A DNA stretch of 64,000 nucleotides from Magnetovibrio sp. (GTDB taxonomy: Bacteria > Pseudomonadota > Alphaproteobacteria > Rhodospirillales > Magnetovibrionaceae). Each line of letters opens with the position of its first letter. Position 1 is the stretch's first letter. The position numbers were made by a program, and so were the translations under genes. The notes beneath the pieces are model-generated. The model saw only the letters and a program-made list of their open reading frames with translations. It had not been told where the DNA came from and made no database searches. This document shows positions 1-8,239 of this stretch, in pieces. The DNA is taken from positions 1 to 64,000 of the forward strand of contig JANQJR010000055.1 in the NCBI GenBank assembly GCA_028281525.1, written 5' to 3'.

Positions 1-285
1 AAAATCAAGGTGGGCCGTTTCCCGTTCCAGGGCAACGGCAAGGCCATTGCTTTGGGCGAACCGGAAGGCTTGATCAAGGTGGTGTTCGACGACAAAACCG
101 GCGAGCTCTTGGGTGCGCACATGATCGGCGCGGAAGTCACCGAACTGATCCAGGGATACGGCATCGCCATGGAACTGGAAACCACCGAGGCCGAATTGAT
201 GCACACGGTCTTCGCACACCCGACGCTTTCGGAAATGATGCACGAAAGCGTGCTCGATGCCTTCGGGCGGGTTATCCACTTCTAG
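1..285 (+). CDS. lpd: dihydrolipoyl dehydrogenase, C-terminal part (5' end outside window)
   Basis: Open from base 1, so the gene begins upstream; the track start at base 10 is only an internal GTG. The visible 94 residues are the C-terminal dimerisation domain of the E3 flavoprotein that reoxidises dihydrolipoamide in 2-oxoacid dehydrogenase complexes with NAD+. The motif HPTLSE near the end carries the His-Glu pair that acts as base at the partner subunit's active site. It precedes lipA by about 2.6 kb, with unrelated genes in between. Confidence 0.93.
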   Translation, partial: KIKVGRFPFQGNGKAIALGEPEGLIKVVFDDKTGELLGAHMIGAEVTELIQGYGIAMELETTEAELMHTVFAHPTLSEMMHESVLDAFGRVIHF

Positions 286-310
286 GCCACCAAGCGAAGG
301 AACTGGCCCG

Positions 311-796
311 ATGACCATCCAAGTCCGCGACTTAAATCCCCAGGACGAAACCCGCTGGCGCGAGTTGTGGGCGGGCTATCTGGAGTTCTACGAGATTCCA
401 GACCTCGACCCCAAAGTGACGGACAACACGTGGGCCATGTTGACGGGTGAGCGTCCGGACGTATTCGGATATGTCGCGGATCTGAACGGAACCGCCGTCG
501 GTTTCGTGCATGGCGTGGAGCATGCCAACACCTGGGTTGATCGGCCCATCTGTTATCTGGAAGACTTGTTCGTCGACCCATCTGTGCGGGGACAAGGTGC
601 TGGACGTGGGCTCATCGAAGCCGTCATCGCCAGGGCCAGGGAAAATGACTGGGGACAAGTCTATTGGCGCACCGCAACTGGCAACCCGGCGCGCAAACTT
701 TACGATCAAGTCGCCGACAAGATCGACTTCGTCACTTACGTTCACAAATTGGATTCGAAAGAGGGCTGCTTAGGAGGTGGCCCTAGAAGCTTTTGA
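311..796 (+). CDS. GNAT family N-acetyltransferase
   Basis: A 161-residue cytoplasmic GNAT. The ATG at 311 is preferred over the track start at 257, which lies inside lpd; an AAGGA sequence sits about 10 bases upstream. The acetyl-CoA loop RGQGAGRGLI follows strand 4 (YLEDLFVDP), and the C-terminal WRTATGNPARKLYDQ helix has the usual NxxAxxLY form. The substrate cannot be read from the sequence. It converges with the next gene and overlaps it by 14 bases. Confidence 0.88.
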   Translation: MTIQVRDLNPQDETRWRELWAGYLEFYEIPDLDPKVTDNTWAMLTGERPDVFGYVADLNGTAVGFVHGVEHANTWVDRPICYLEDLFVDPSVRGQGAGRGLIEAVIARARENDWGQVYWRTATGNPARKLYDQVADKIDFVTYVHKLDSKEGCLGGGPRSF

Positions 797-1556
797 CCAG
801 GGCAATCCGGACGCTGTTGTGGACGTAGTCCACCTTGTGGTTGAAACCGTCGGCGCCAAACCGGGTGTTGATGTCGTGCCTTTGCTTCAGGATGTTGGTA
901 AACCGCGTGTGCAGGTATTCCGCCTTTACGGACCAGTCATCCGTGAATTTGTGCTCATAGCCCGCACCGGCGGACCACCCCAGTTTGAATTTGCTTTCGG
1001 TGACACGGGTATCTAACGGATTGAACGTGTCGGAAAAATAGTAATCGTAATTGAGGCGCGTCATCGCCGGCCCAGCGGAAGCGAAAAACAGCGAATTGTT
1101 TTGTGCATAGCCGACACGCGGACGCACACTCACGATCCATTCCGAGGTGACTTTGGTGCGGACGTTAAAGGTGTGTGTCGGCTGCGTTAGATAGTTGATG
1201 GGGCCGGACCCATATTGCTCGTTGAATTTGCTGCGGGTGACGTCCGCTTCGAGCCCGGCGACGATATTGCCGAATTGCCGGTTCAGGCCCGCCAGCGCCC
1301 CACCGGTGAGGGTAGTGGCATCGAGACTCCGCTTGCCCTGGGGATCGATCAATCCATGATCGGTGGTGTTGAAATAATTCAGCCCGCCGATGGTGTTGGC
1401 CTGTGTGTCCGCCGTTGCTTCGGATAGGCCCAAGGCCAACCCCGCATAATACCCATCCCAATTGGCGGGTTGGCTGGTACCGTCCTCAGCGGATGCGGCA
1501 TGCGATGCAAGCATCAGGGCAAGGCCAAAAGAACAGGCAACAAAACGGAACTTCAT
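783..1556 (-). CDS. outer-membrane beta-barrel protein (Omp25/31-like porin family)
   Basis: 257 residues. The ATG at 1556 starts a clear Sec signal peptide (MKFRFVACSFGLALMLASHAASA, cleaved after ASA); the track's longer start adds a non-signal extension. The mature part begins with NWDGYYAGLALG, alternates aromatic strands with short turns, has the late strand FKLGWSAGAGYEHKF, and ends in Phe, the outer-membrane insertion signal. This matches the small eight-stranded OMP_b-brl proteins of alphaproteobacteria. A function beyond envelope structure or adhesion cannot be stated. A G-rich stretch, not a typical Shine-Dalgarno, precedes the start. Confidence 0.85.
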   Translation of the reverse strand: MKFRFVACSFGLALMLASHAASAEDGTSQPANWDGYYAGLALGLSEATADTQANTIGGLNYFNTTDHGLIDPQGKRSLDATTLTGGALAGLNRQFGNIVAGLEADVTRSKFNEQYGSGPINYLTQPTHTFNVRTKVTSEWIVSVRPRVGYAQNNSLFFASAGPAMTRLNYDYYFSDTFNPLDTRVTESKFKLGWSAGAGYEHKFTDDWSVKAEYLHTRFTNILKQRHDINTRFGADGFNHKVDYVHNSVRIALVKSF

Positions 1557-1816
1557 TTTTTCATGCCCCCCCAAGACAGGATCCACCGAAACAGCAATCA
1601 CCAGTTGCCGCTTCTCAATACTATGGCACACCCCAAAGACACAATGGTAATTATGGAAATGGCGCATCCGACTGAGCTGTAATATAAATTTTTTTATCTG
1701 TGATGTTTTATAAAATCATGAAACATTATGCATTTCAGGTCTTCAGTAGATTGAAAAAACTTATTTTTCATGATCTTGACCTGAATTTTAACGGTCATTG
1801 TCATGTTTTGAGAAAT

Positions 1817-2011
1817 ATGGACAAAGAAGACACGATTGCGGTTTTGTATGCATTGGCCTGCGATACCCGTTCAAATCTTGTCCGCATCCTGACGAAGACG
1901 ACGAGTCAGGACGGGCCGGCCGCTGGGCGAATCGGCGGGCCGCTCAAAGTGGCCCCTGTGCTTTCAGAAACAACCACGCCGGTTAGCGATTGGGTTCGCG
2001 ACGCCGCGTGA
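1817..2011 (+). pseudogene. ArsR-like winged-helix remnant
   Basis: A 64-residue reading frame starts at ATG 1817 and stops 39 bases before arsM. It reads KEDTIAVLYALACDTRSNLVRIL, then DGPAAGRIG and KVAPVLSETT. This resembles the first helices of ArsR repressors (ALSALAxxTRLxIxRLL, GLAAGEIA, VAPSTLSFHL), but the recognition helix breaks off and the wing and C-terminal dimer helix are missing. The track frame extends upstream to 1700 through AT-rich DNA with no resemblance to the family. I read it as the decayed 5' end of an arsR that once stood before arsM. A genuine short ORF or chance similarity remains possible. Confidence 0.42.
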
Positions 2012-2050
2012 TTATATTGTCGATACGAACCCGATCCGAGGAAACGATAC

Positions 2051-2905
2051 ATGAGCCAGCAAGACCATCACGACGTGCGCAAGACCGTGCGCGACAGCTA
2101 CGCCACCATCGCCACCGAGGGCGGCAATTCCGGCTGCTGCGCGCCGACTGCAAACGGCGCTTCCGCCTGTTGCGGCACACCGGACGATGCCGAGGTGCCG
2201 ACAGCTGCGGAAATGTCGGCTTTTTGGGGCTATTCCGACGAAGATATGGCTCAAGTGCCGGACGGGGCGAACCTAGGCCTCGGGTGCGGCAATCCCCAGG
2301 CCATCGCGGAAATGAAGCCGGGCGAGACGGTGATCGATCTGGGTGCGGGCGCGGGTTTCGATGCGTTTTTGGCCGCAGGCAAGGTCGGTGCGGACGGCCA
2401 CGTGATCGGCATCGACATGACCCATGAAATGCTCGCCAAGGCGCGCGGCAACGCGACCAAGGGTGGCTATCAAAACGTCGAATTTCGCTTGGGTGAAATC
2501 GAGTATCTGCCAGTCGCCGACGATACGGCGGATGTGATCATTTCCAACTGCGTGATCAATTTGAGCCCGAACAAACCCCAAGTGCTGCGCGAAGCCTTCC
2601 GCGTGTTGAAACCGGGTGGGCGTTTGGCGGTTTCCGATGTGGTGGCGACGGCGGAATTCCCCGACGACATCAAAAATGACGATCATCTGCTGTCCGGCTG
2701 CGTCACTGGGGCCTCGATGGTGGATGAATTGCGGACTTGGTTGGAGGACGCGGGCTTCGCCAACGTGCTCATCGACGTGAAGGAAGAAAGTCGCGCGGGC
2801 ATCGCCGATTGGGCGCCCGGACGCGGCATCGAAAACTATGTGGTGTCCGCCATCATCACCGGCGAAAAACCGGGCGGCGGGTGCTGCGGCGGAGGAACGT
2901 GTTGA
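2051..2905 (+). CDS. arsM: arsenite S-adenosylmethionine methyltransferase
   Basis: 284 residues; GAGGAAA precedes the ATG at good spacing. The SAM-binding motif [11 protein letters not shown] lies near residue 95. The cysteines expected for As(III) binding are present: C79 (GLGCGNP), C167 (SNCVINL) and C217 (SGCVTGA), plus N-terminal pairs C29-C30 and C40-C41 and a C-terminal CCGGGTC tail typical of bacterial ArsM. The enzyme methylates As(III) to methylated, often volatile arsenicals in the cytoplasm. Its stop TGA shares one base with the lipA start (TGATG), so the two are translationally coupled. An arsR-like remnant lies just upstream. Confidence 0.94.
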   Translation: MSQQDHHDVRKTVRDSYATIATEGGNSGCCAPTANGASACCGTPDDAEVPTAAEMSAFWGYSDEDMAQVPDGANLGLGCGNPQAIAEMKPGETVIDLGAGAGFDAFLAAGKVGADGHVIGIDMTHEMLAKARGNATKGGYQNVEFRLGEIEYLPVADDTADVIISNCVINLSPNKPQVLREAFRVLKPGGRLAVSDVVATAEFPDDIKNDDHLLSGCVTGASMVDELRTWLEDAGFANVLIDVKEESRAGIADWAPGRGIENYVVSAIITGEKPGGGCCGGGTC

Positions 2906-3852
2906 TGGCCACCGCCGAAAAACAAAAATACCGTCATCCGGAAAAGCGCAACCGGCCGGACAACCCAAGCCCCCGGAAACCCAAGTGGATTCGGGTCAAG
3001 GCGCCGACATCGAAGGCATACGGCGAAACGCGCAAGCTGATGCGCGAAAAGAACCTGCACACGGTGTGCGAAGAAGCCGCGTGTCCCAACATCGGGGAGT
3101 GCTGGGCGGCCAAGCACGCCACGGTGATGATCTTGGGCGACATCTGCACGCGCGCCTGCGCGTTTTGCAACGTTGCCACTGGCAAGCCGGGCGCGGTCGA
3201 CCCCATGGAACCGGAAAACACCGGCATCGCGGCCCGTGAAATGGGCTTGAAGCACATGGTCATCACGTCCGTGGACCGCGACGACCTGGATGACGGCGGG
3301 GCGCGACAGTTCGCGCTGTCCATTCAGAAGGTGCGCGAGCTTTCCTCCGGCACCACGGTCGAGGTGCTGACCCCGGACTTCCGCCACAAGGACGGCGCGT
3401 TGGAAATCGTCATCCAAGCCAAGCCCGATGTGTTCAACCACAACCTGGAAACCGTGCCGGGGCTTTATCCGGGCATTCGCCCGGGGGCGCGCTATTTCCA
3501 CTCCCTGCGTCTGTTGGACCGGGCTAAGGAAATCGATCCGTCCGTGTTCACCAAATCCGGCCTGATGGTGGGCCTGGGCGAAACGCGCGAGCAGGTCCTG
3601 CAAGTCATGGACGACATGCGCAGCGCCAACGTCGATTTCCTGACCATCGGCCAATACCTACAGCCCACGCCGAAGCACGCAGGCGTGGACCGGTTCGTGA
3701 CGCCGGAAGAGTTCGACGAGTACAAAAAGCTGGCGCTTGCCAAAGGCTTCCTGCATGTGGCCTCGACACCCATGACCCGTTCCAGCTACCATGCGGACAA
3801 GGATTTCGCCCAGCTCAAAGAGGCGCGCGAAACCCAACTCGCCAAAGGTTAA
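2905..3852 (+). CDS. lipA: lipoyl synthase
   Basis: 315 residues from the ATG at 2905 that overlaps the arsM stop. It is a radical-SAM enzyme that inserts two sulfurs into octanoyl-lipoyl domains. The radical-SAM cluster motif is CTRACAFC (C81, C85, C88). The auxiliary, sacrificed cluster uses C55, C60 and C66 ([12 protein letters not shown]), and the conserved RSSYHA serine ligand motif lies near the C-terminus. Full length for the family. Followed 19 bases later by the RatA-like gene, a common alphaproteobacterial order. The track start at 2737 lies inside arsM and is rejected. Confidence 0.97.
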   Translation: MATAEKQKYRHPEKRNRPDNPSPRKPKWIRVKAPTSKAYGETRKLMREKNLHTVCEEAACPNIGECWAAKHATVMILGDICTRACAFCNVATGKPGAVDPMEPENTGIAAREMGLKHMVITSVDRDDLDDGGARQFALSIQKVRELSSGTTVEVLTPDFRHKDGALEIVIQAKPDVFNHNLETVPGLYPGIRPGARYFHSLRLLDRAKEIDPSVFTKSGLMVGLGETREQVLQVMDDMRSANVDFLTIGQYLQPTPKHAGVDRFVTPEEFDEYKKLALAKGFLHVASTPMTRSSYHADKDFAQLKEARETQLAKG

Positions 3853-3871
3853 GCTCAACGCCTAGGGTCCC

Positions 3872-4300
3872 ATGGCCTCTCATTCCGAAACGCAGGTTCT
3901 GCCGTTCAGCGCACAGCAGATGTTCGACATGGTGATCGACGTCGGCAAATATCCGGATTTTCTGCCCTGGTGCGTGGCCACGCGCATCAAGTCGCGCACC
4001 CCCGAAGAGATGGTCGCCGACATGGCGGTGGGCTTCAAAATGATCCAGGAACGCTATACCTCCCACATCACGTGGCAGGAGCCGACCCACATCCACATCA
4101 AAGACGCCGGCGGGCCGTTCAAATACCTGGAAACGGATTGGAAATTTCTGCCGCGCGCGGAAGGCTGTCAGGTTGATTTCCGCATCGATTTCGAATTCAG
4201 CTCGGCGCTGCTGGAAAAGGTCATGGGCGGGATTTTCACCGAGGCCGCGCACAAGATGATGCAGGCGTTCATTGCCCGCGCCGAAAATATTTATCCTTAA
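3872..4300 (+). CDS. RatA/COQ10-type START-like ubiquinone-binding protein
   Basis: 142 residues of the polyketide cyclase/COQ10 (SRPBCC) fold: the N-terminal strand TQVLPFSAQQMFDMVIDVGKYPDFLPWC and the C-terminal helix with FTEAAHKMMQAFIARA are family hallmarks. In alphaproteobacteria this protein lies next to lipA and is thought to assist ubiquinone function; in E. coli the homologue RatA is described as a ribosome association factor. Which role applies here is not visible. It is in the lipA transcription unit and converges with cinA with a two-base gap. Confidence 0.88.
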   Translation: MASHSETQVLPFSAQQMFDMVIDVGKYPDFLPWCVATRIKSRTPEEMVADMAVGFKMIQERYTSHITWQEPTHIHIKDAGGPFKYLETDWKFLPRAEGCQVDFRIDFEFSSALLEKVMGGIFTEAAHKMMQAFIARAENIYP

Positions 4301-4302
4301 AT

Positions 4303-4821
4303 TCAAGTTGTTGCCGCGCAACAATTAAGGAGAAGCTTTAAGCCGCTTTCCACCGCCTGGATGCGCACCCGGTGGCGTTGGTCTTCATCGTCGCCGGGAC
4401 CGGGATCGAAAACGTGGCGCTCCACTTGGGTTTCCATGCCATCGCGCGCGCAGGCCATATAGACCAAGCCCACGGGTTTTTCGGTTGTGCCGCCGCCGGG
4501 TCCGGCGATGCCGGTCACGGATAGGGCGATGTTGGCGTTCGCGTTTTGGGTTGCGCCCTCCGCCATGGCGCGCGCCACCTCTGCGCTGACCGCGCCGACG
4601 TGATCGAAAAGCTCCGAGGGCACGCCCAGCATTTGGGATTTGGATGCGTTGGTGTAGGTGACGAAGCCCCGGTCCAGAACGTCGCTGGAGCCCGGAATGG
4701 CTGTGAGGCAACCCGCGACCAACCCGCCGGTGCACGATTCGGCGAGGGCCAAGGTTAAACCGTTTTCGCGACAGGCATCCAACAGGTCCTCGGCCATGAC
4801 GTAGAGGATTTCCGGATACAT
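4303..4821 (-). CDS. cinA: nicotinamide-nucleotide amidohydrolase (CinA C-terminal family)
   Basis: 172 residues, the stand-alone amidase form without the N-terminal MoCF-like domain. The active-site stretch is LALAESCTGG, with S29 as candidate nucleophile, followed by GFVTYTNASK and SVTGIAGPGGGT. It deamidates NMN to nicotinate mononucleotide in NAD salvage. It starts one base past the pgpA stop, so the two are one operon. A second in-frame ATG eight codons on is an alternative start. Confidence 0.93.
   Translation of the reverse strand: MYPEILYVMAEDLLDACRENGLTLALAESCTGGLVAGCLTAIPGSSDVLDRGFVTYTNASKSQMLGVPSELFDHVGAVSAEVARAMAEGATQNANANIALSVTGIAGPGGGTTEKPVGLVYMACARDGMETQVERHVFDPGPGDDEDQRHRVRIQAVESGLKLLLNCCAATT
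4308..4324. terminator. possible bidirectional terminator stem between ratA-like gene and cinA
   Basis: A perfect 7-bp inverted repeat TTGTTGC/GCAACAA with a 3-base loop lies at the junction of two convergent genes, inside the last codons of cinA. There is no long T-run on either side, so termination is only suggested by position. Confidence 0.28.
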
Positions 4822-4822
4822 T

Positions 4823-5374
4823 TTATCCTCCCCACCCGCTCAGGTACGATGCGCCATAAAGATGGATCAGGTAGAGCGCGCCCAAACCCGCCACGCCGGC
4901 CAGCACGTCGTCGATCATCACTCCCCAGGCCCCGCCGATGGCGTGGTCCGCCCAGGAAATGGGCCAGGGTTTGAGCACATCGAACATCCGAAACAATACG
5001 AAACCGGCGAAATAAAAGAGAGGATCCAAGGGCGCGGCCAACAACACGATCCACTGTCCGGCCACTTCGTCGATCACGACCGCACCGGGATCATGCGCAC
5101 CGGTCTTGTCCATATAGACCTTGGAGGCCCACACCCCTAAGGCGAACACCAAAACCGTTGCGGCCAGCAGAGCGGAAGCGCCGCCGGTCTCCACGATTAC
5201 CCAGGCGAACGGCAGCGCGCCCAACGATCCCCAGGTGCCGGGGGCCTTGGGCAGATATCCGGCACCGAACCATGTCGCCAGCAGCACGCCCGGGTGCGCG
5301 AGACTGGGGCGGACCGGTTTCGGATTATTTGCAGGTTCTTTTGTGTTTTCTGGCGAATCTGTGACGTCGGTCAT
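4823..5374 (-). CDS. pgpA: phosphatidylglycerophosphatase A
   Basis: 183 residues, inner-membrane protein with about four hydrophobic segments. Family motifs are GYLPKAPGTWGSL, DPGAVVIDEVAGQW (metal-binding acidic residues) and FRMFDVLKPWPI. It dephosphorylates phosphatidylglycerophosphate to phosphatidylglycerol. A hydrophilic, Pro/Asn-rich N-terminus of about 25 residues precedes the core, so the true start could be slightly downstream. First gene of the pgpA-cinA unit. Confidence 0.93.
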   Translation of the reverse strand: MTDVTDSPENTKEPANNPKPVRPSLAHPGVLLATWFGAGYLPKAPGTWGSLGALPFAWVIVETGGASALLAATVLVFALGVWASKVYMDKTGAHDPGAVVIDEVAGQWIVLLAAPLDPLFYFAGFVLFRMFDVLKPWPISWADHAIGGAWGVMIDDVLAGVAGLGALYLIHLYGASYLSGWGG

Positions 5375-5955
5375 GGTGGCGATCCGGTGGTGATGGCACT
5401 CTCAGGTCTAGACTAGGTCACGGGCTCATAAATGGCATGGAAATGGTATGAGCGAATTTGTTCACCTGCAAGGCGCAAGGACGCGGGAAACCGGATTGGT
5501 TTTCAAGTCCTTGCAACGCGGCAGACGGACACATGCGCCATTTCTCATGCCATTTATGAGCCCGTGACCTAGCCATTGAAGATGGGGGCTGGAAGCCCGT
5601 AAACCTTTTGGAGGCGCTGCAGGCATGTCTAGTTCTCTTGACATTTTTAGGTCTAACACTCTGAGAAACAAAATATATTTTTCTACTTCATGCGAAGGTT
5701 TTACAGTGAAGAAAGCGTTAAAAAAGGCTGAATTCACTTGCATGCTGGCCCTTGTGCAAGTACGTTTTTTCGGCGCTGTACGCATGGGGTATGGCAAAGC
5801 GGGGCGCCAACCCGGACCAACCCCAAATGTGCACCGCGGATGTGGGGAACCTTTTCCCAAATTCAGCTTAAACCTCAACTGGTTACCCACCAGCTTGCGG
5901 ATCGGTTTGGCCTCGGACGGGATAAGGGGCCGTAACATGAGGGGATGTAACGTTT
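5375..5955. other. 581-base divergent intergenic region
   Basis: It separates divergently transcribed pgpA and the M23 gene. It contains the inverted-repeat element at 5413-5572 and about 380 bases of leader. The track ORFs here (5462-5938 minus, 5625-5963 plus) show no family resemblance, and the second overlaps the M23 start. No gene is supported. Confidence 0.7.
5413..5572. repeat. MITE-like inverted-repeat element, copy 1
   Basis: A 27-base arm at 5413-5439 (starting CTAGGTCACGGGCTC) is perfectly repeated in inverted orientation at 5546-5572, and a further dozen bases match with one indel. The ends carry TA on both sides, as expected for a TA target duplication. The interior holds the 15-mer GTTTTCAAGTCCTTG (5499-5513), which occurs again inside the element at 35513-35780. 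No transposase is encoded. Confidence 0.8.
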
Positions 5956-7293
5956 ATGACTGACAAGCGGCACTGGGGGCCCGAAAACGGGAGAATGTCG
6001 TTTCTCACCACGCTCCGCGCCTGGGGCGATGAGCGTTTGACCATCCTTTTTCCGCATCGCCAAATCATGTTCCGCTCCGAAGCGCGCTTGTCATGCCTCA
6101 ACCTGACGCCGCGTTTGCAAGGTGCGGTCGCGGGGGTGGTGCTGATGTTCGGCGGTTGGATGGCCTACACCACCGGCTCCATGATGTATCATGAGATGGA
6201 ACTGGCCGCGAAAGATGCGCAGATCGCCGACGTGCGGGTCGCGTACCGCTCGCTCTTGGGCGAGGTCGCGGACTATCAGAAACGCTTCTCCGGCGTGGTG
6301 CGCAACCTCGAACAGAACCACGCCATGATGCTCGATCTGGCCGGCCAGAACTCGAAACTGCAAAAAGACCTCAAGTCCCTGAAGACTTCCCGTAAGGAGC
6401 GCGCCGAACTGGAGTCCGCGCGCGTCGTCATGTCGGAGCATTTAAGCGACGTGGAAAGCCAGATGCAATCGTTGGCGGAGCGCAATTTTTCGCTCAAGGA
6501 CGATCTGAGCACCATCGAAACGGACCTCCAGGACGCGCTCACCGAACGCAACACGGCGCTCATGGAAAGCACTCAGATGCGCCGCGACATCAAGATGCTG
6601 GAAAACAAGCTGGTGAGCTTGGAAGAACAGGAGAACTCCACGGTCGAGCGCTTGACCGAGCAGTCCGAGATGTTCATCACTTCCATGGAGCAGTTGATCG
6701 AAACCGCCGGGCTCGACGTCGAGGACCTGATGGCGGGCGACGAGGATCTGGTCGCGGGCCAAGGCGGCCCGTTCATCGAACTGCAAAGCGACGGCCGTCC
6801 CGCCGGACGTTTGAAAGCCAAATTGCAGAACTTGGAAAGCCGCCTGGCCTATTCCGAAAGCCTGCAGACGGTGATCCGGAAAATTCCCTTTGCGGTGCCG
6901 CTGCACGGCTATTACGTGACCTCGAAATACGGTAAGCGCCGTGACCCGAAGAACCGCAAATGGGCCATGCATTACGGCGTGGACTTCGGCTCCTCGCCGC
7001 GCGCCAAAGTGTTCGTCACCGCGCCGGGCAAGATCACATTCGCCGGTTGGAAGGGCAGTTTCGGCAAATTGGTTGAAGTCGATCACGGCGCGGGTATCAA
7101 GACGCGTTACGGCCACCTCAGCAAAATTTCAGTTAAAAAGGGACAAACCATCAACTTTGGGGATAAGATCGGTGTCATCGGCAGCACCGGACGCAGCACC
7201 GGCAAGCACCTTCACTACGAAGTGCTGTTCCGCGACAAGGCGCTCGATCCCATGAAGTTCATCAAGGCAGGTCGTTATGTTTTCAAAGAATAA
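5956..7293 (+). CDS. membrane-anchored M23 family metallopeptidase
   Basis: 445 residues. A single hydrophobic segment at about 55-75 anchors the protein, with the remainder predicted periplasmic. Residues about 80-245 form a long coiled coil. The C-terminal LytM/M23 domain keeps the zinc and catalytic residues: H339 and D343 in HYGVDFG, H387 in RYGHLS, and H420 in GKHLHYEV. It should cleave peptidoglycan cross-bridges. It overlaps the bactofilin gene by 17 bases, so the pair is translationally linked, as in other bacteria where bactofilins position M23 endopeptidases for cell-shape control. Confidence 0.92.
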   Translation: MTDKRHWGPENGRMSFLTTLRAWGDERLTILFPHRQIMFRSEARLSCLNLTPRLQGAVAGVVLMFGGWMAYTTGSMMYHEMELAAKDAQIADVRVAYRSLLGEVADYQKRFSGVVRNLEQNHAMMLDLAGQNSKLQKDLKSLKTSRKERAELESARVVMSEHLSDVESQMQSLAERNFSLKDDLSTIETDLQDALTERNTALMESTQMRRDIKMLENKLVSLEEQENSTVERLTEQSEMFITSMEQLIETAGLDVEDLMAGDEDLVAGQGGPFIELQSDGRPAGRLKAKLQNLESRLAYSESLQTVIRKIPFAVPLHGYYVTSKYGKRRDPKNRKWAMHYGVDFGSSPRAKVFVTAPGKITFAGWKGSFGKLVEVDHGAGIKTRYGHLSKISVKKGQTINFGDKIGVIGSTGRSTGKHLHYEVLFRDKALDPMKFIKAGRYVFKE

Positions 7294-7840
7294 GAAAACC
7301 GCACCCCCGTCCCAACCCAACCAGCCGCGCGCGGTGCCTTCCATCATCAGCGCGGATTTGAAAATCACCGGCGATCTGTCCAGCACCGGCGAAATCCAGG
7401 TCGATGGCGAAGTGACGGGTGATATCCACTCCAAAGTTTTGCTGGTTGGCGAAAGCGCATCCATCAAAGGCGAAATTCAGGCTGAAACCGTGCGTGTGCA
7501 CGGCCACGTCAACGGCCAGATCAAGGCCAACTTCGTCAATTTGGCGAAAACCGCCCATGTGGTCGGCGACATCCTGCACGAAAACCTTTCCATCCAGGAA
7601 GGCGCATTCCTGGAAGGCCACATCACGCATATGAGCGAACAGCAGATCAACGAAGCGCGCGGCATCACCACACCGCCCGCTTCCCCGGCGCCGACTGCCG
7701 CGCCCGCCCAGGACAAACCGGCGGAAGAGCGTGTCAATCTGGTGGTCAAAGCCGGTAATCCGCCCGCCAAGGGCCAGGATGCCAAGGCGCAGCCTGCGAA
7801 GAAGGGCGGTGAGGCCCCCAAGGCCGCGTCCGGCAGCTAA
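7277..7840 (+). CDS. bactofilin (polymer-forming cytoskeletal protein)
   Basis: 187 residues. After a short disordered N-terminus (PPSQPNQPRA), residues about 20-120 form the right-handed beta-helix repeats seen as ISADLKITGDLSSTGEIQVDGEVTGDI and VRVHGHVNGQIKA. The C-terminal 60 residues are rich in Pro, Ala and Lys and probably disordered. Bactofilins self-assemble without nucleotide. Its start lies inside the upstream M23 gene, which implies coupled expression and a shared role in morphology. Confidence 0.94.
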   Translation: MFSKNKKTAPPSQPNQPRAVPSIISADLKITGDLSSTGEIQVDGEVTGDIHSKVLLVGESASIKGEIQAETVRVHGHVNGQIKANFVNLAKTAHVVGDILHENLSIQEGAFLEGHITHMSEQQINEARGITTPPASPAPTAAPAQDKPAEERVNLVVKAGNPPAKGQDAKAQPAKKGGEAPKAASGS

Positions 7841-7877
7841 CAACAGCACGTCCTCCATTCAAACGCGCGGCGGTCCT

Positions 7878-7926
7878 AGGGTCGGATCGTCTGAGGTGCA
7901 ATCGCTTTCGCGTTTCCACCTCAGAC
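7878..7926. repeat. AGGGTCGGATCGTCT hairpin element, copy 1
   Basis: A constant 15-mer AGGGTCGGATCGTCT (7878-7892) leads into a hairpin whose arms GTCTGAGGTG (7889-7898) and CACCTCAGAC (7917-7926) pair perfectly. The same 15-mer followed by a different hairpin recurs at 61496. It lies 37 bases after the bactofilin stop and could act in 3'-end formation or be a decayed mobile repeat. Confidence 0.62.
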
Positions 7927-7978
7927 GTGAAGCCGTCCAGCCGCAAGTTGCGCAATAGAACGTTCACCGAAAGTTACC

Positions 7979-8078
7979 GTCATTGCGAGCACATAAAGTG
8001 CGCGCGGCAATCCATAAGCTTGTTGCGGAAAAAGCTTCTGGATTGCTTCGTTGCAGCTCCGCTGCACCTCGCAATGAC
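7979..8078. repeat. GTCATTGCGAG palindromic repeat, copy 1
   Basis: A roughly 100-base palindrome opens with GTCATTGCGAG and closes with CTCGCAATGAC, with the inner motif CTGGATTGCTTCGT near the right half. A second copy is at 39346-39427. Repeats with these ends are widespread in bacterial intergenic DNA. Confidence 0.82.
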
Positions 8079-8239
8079 AACAAAGCTAGAGGTTGACCTC
8101 GTAGCCGCCGTTTTCGTTTGCAGGCTGCCGTTTGCGGCACTTGTTCGTGGTCAAGGCCTGGGGCTCGGCAGCTCTGATATAATTCGCGCCGCACGTGGAC
8201 AATGAACACGTGGATATGATCCATTCGGGGACGTTGATC

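Noticed and set aside
5625-5963. A 112-residue plus-strand ORF before the M23 gene
   Set aside because: Overlaps the M23 start, has no ribosome binding site or family, and crosses promoter DNA.
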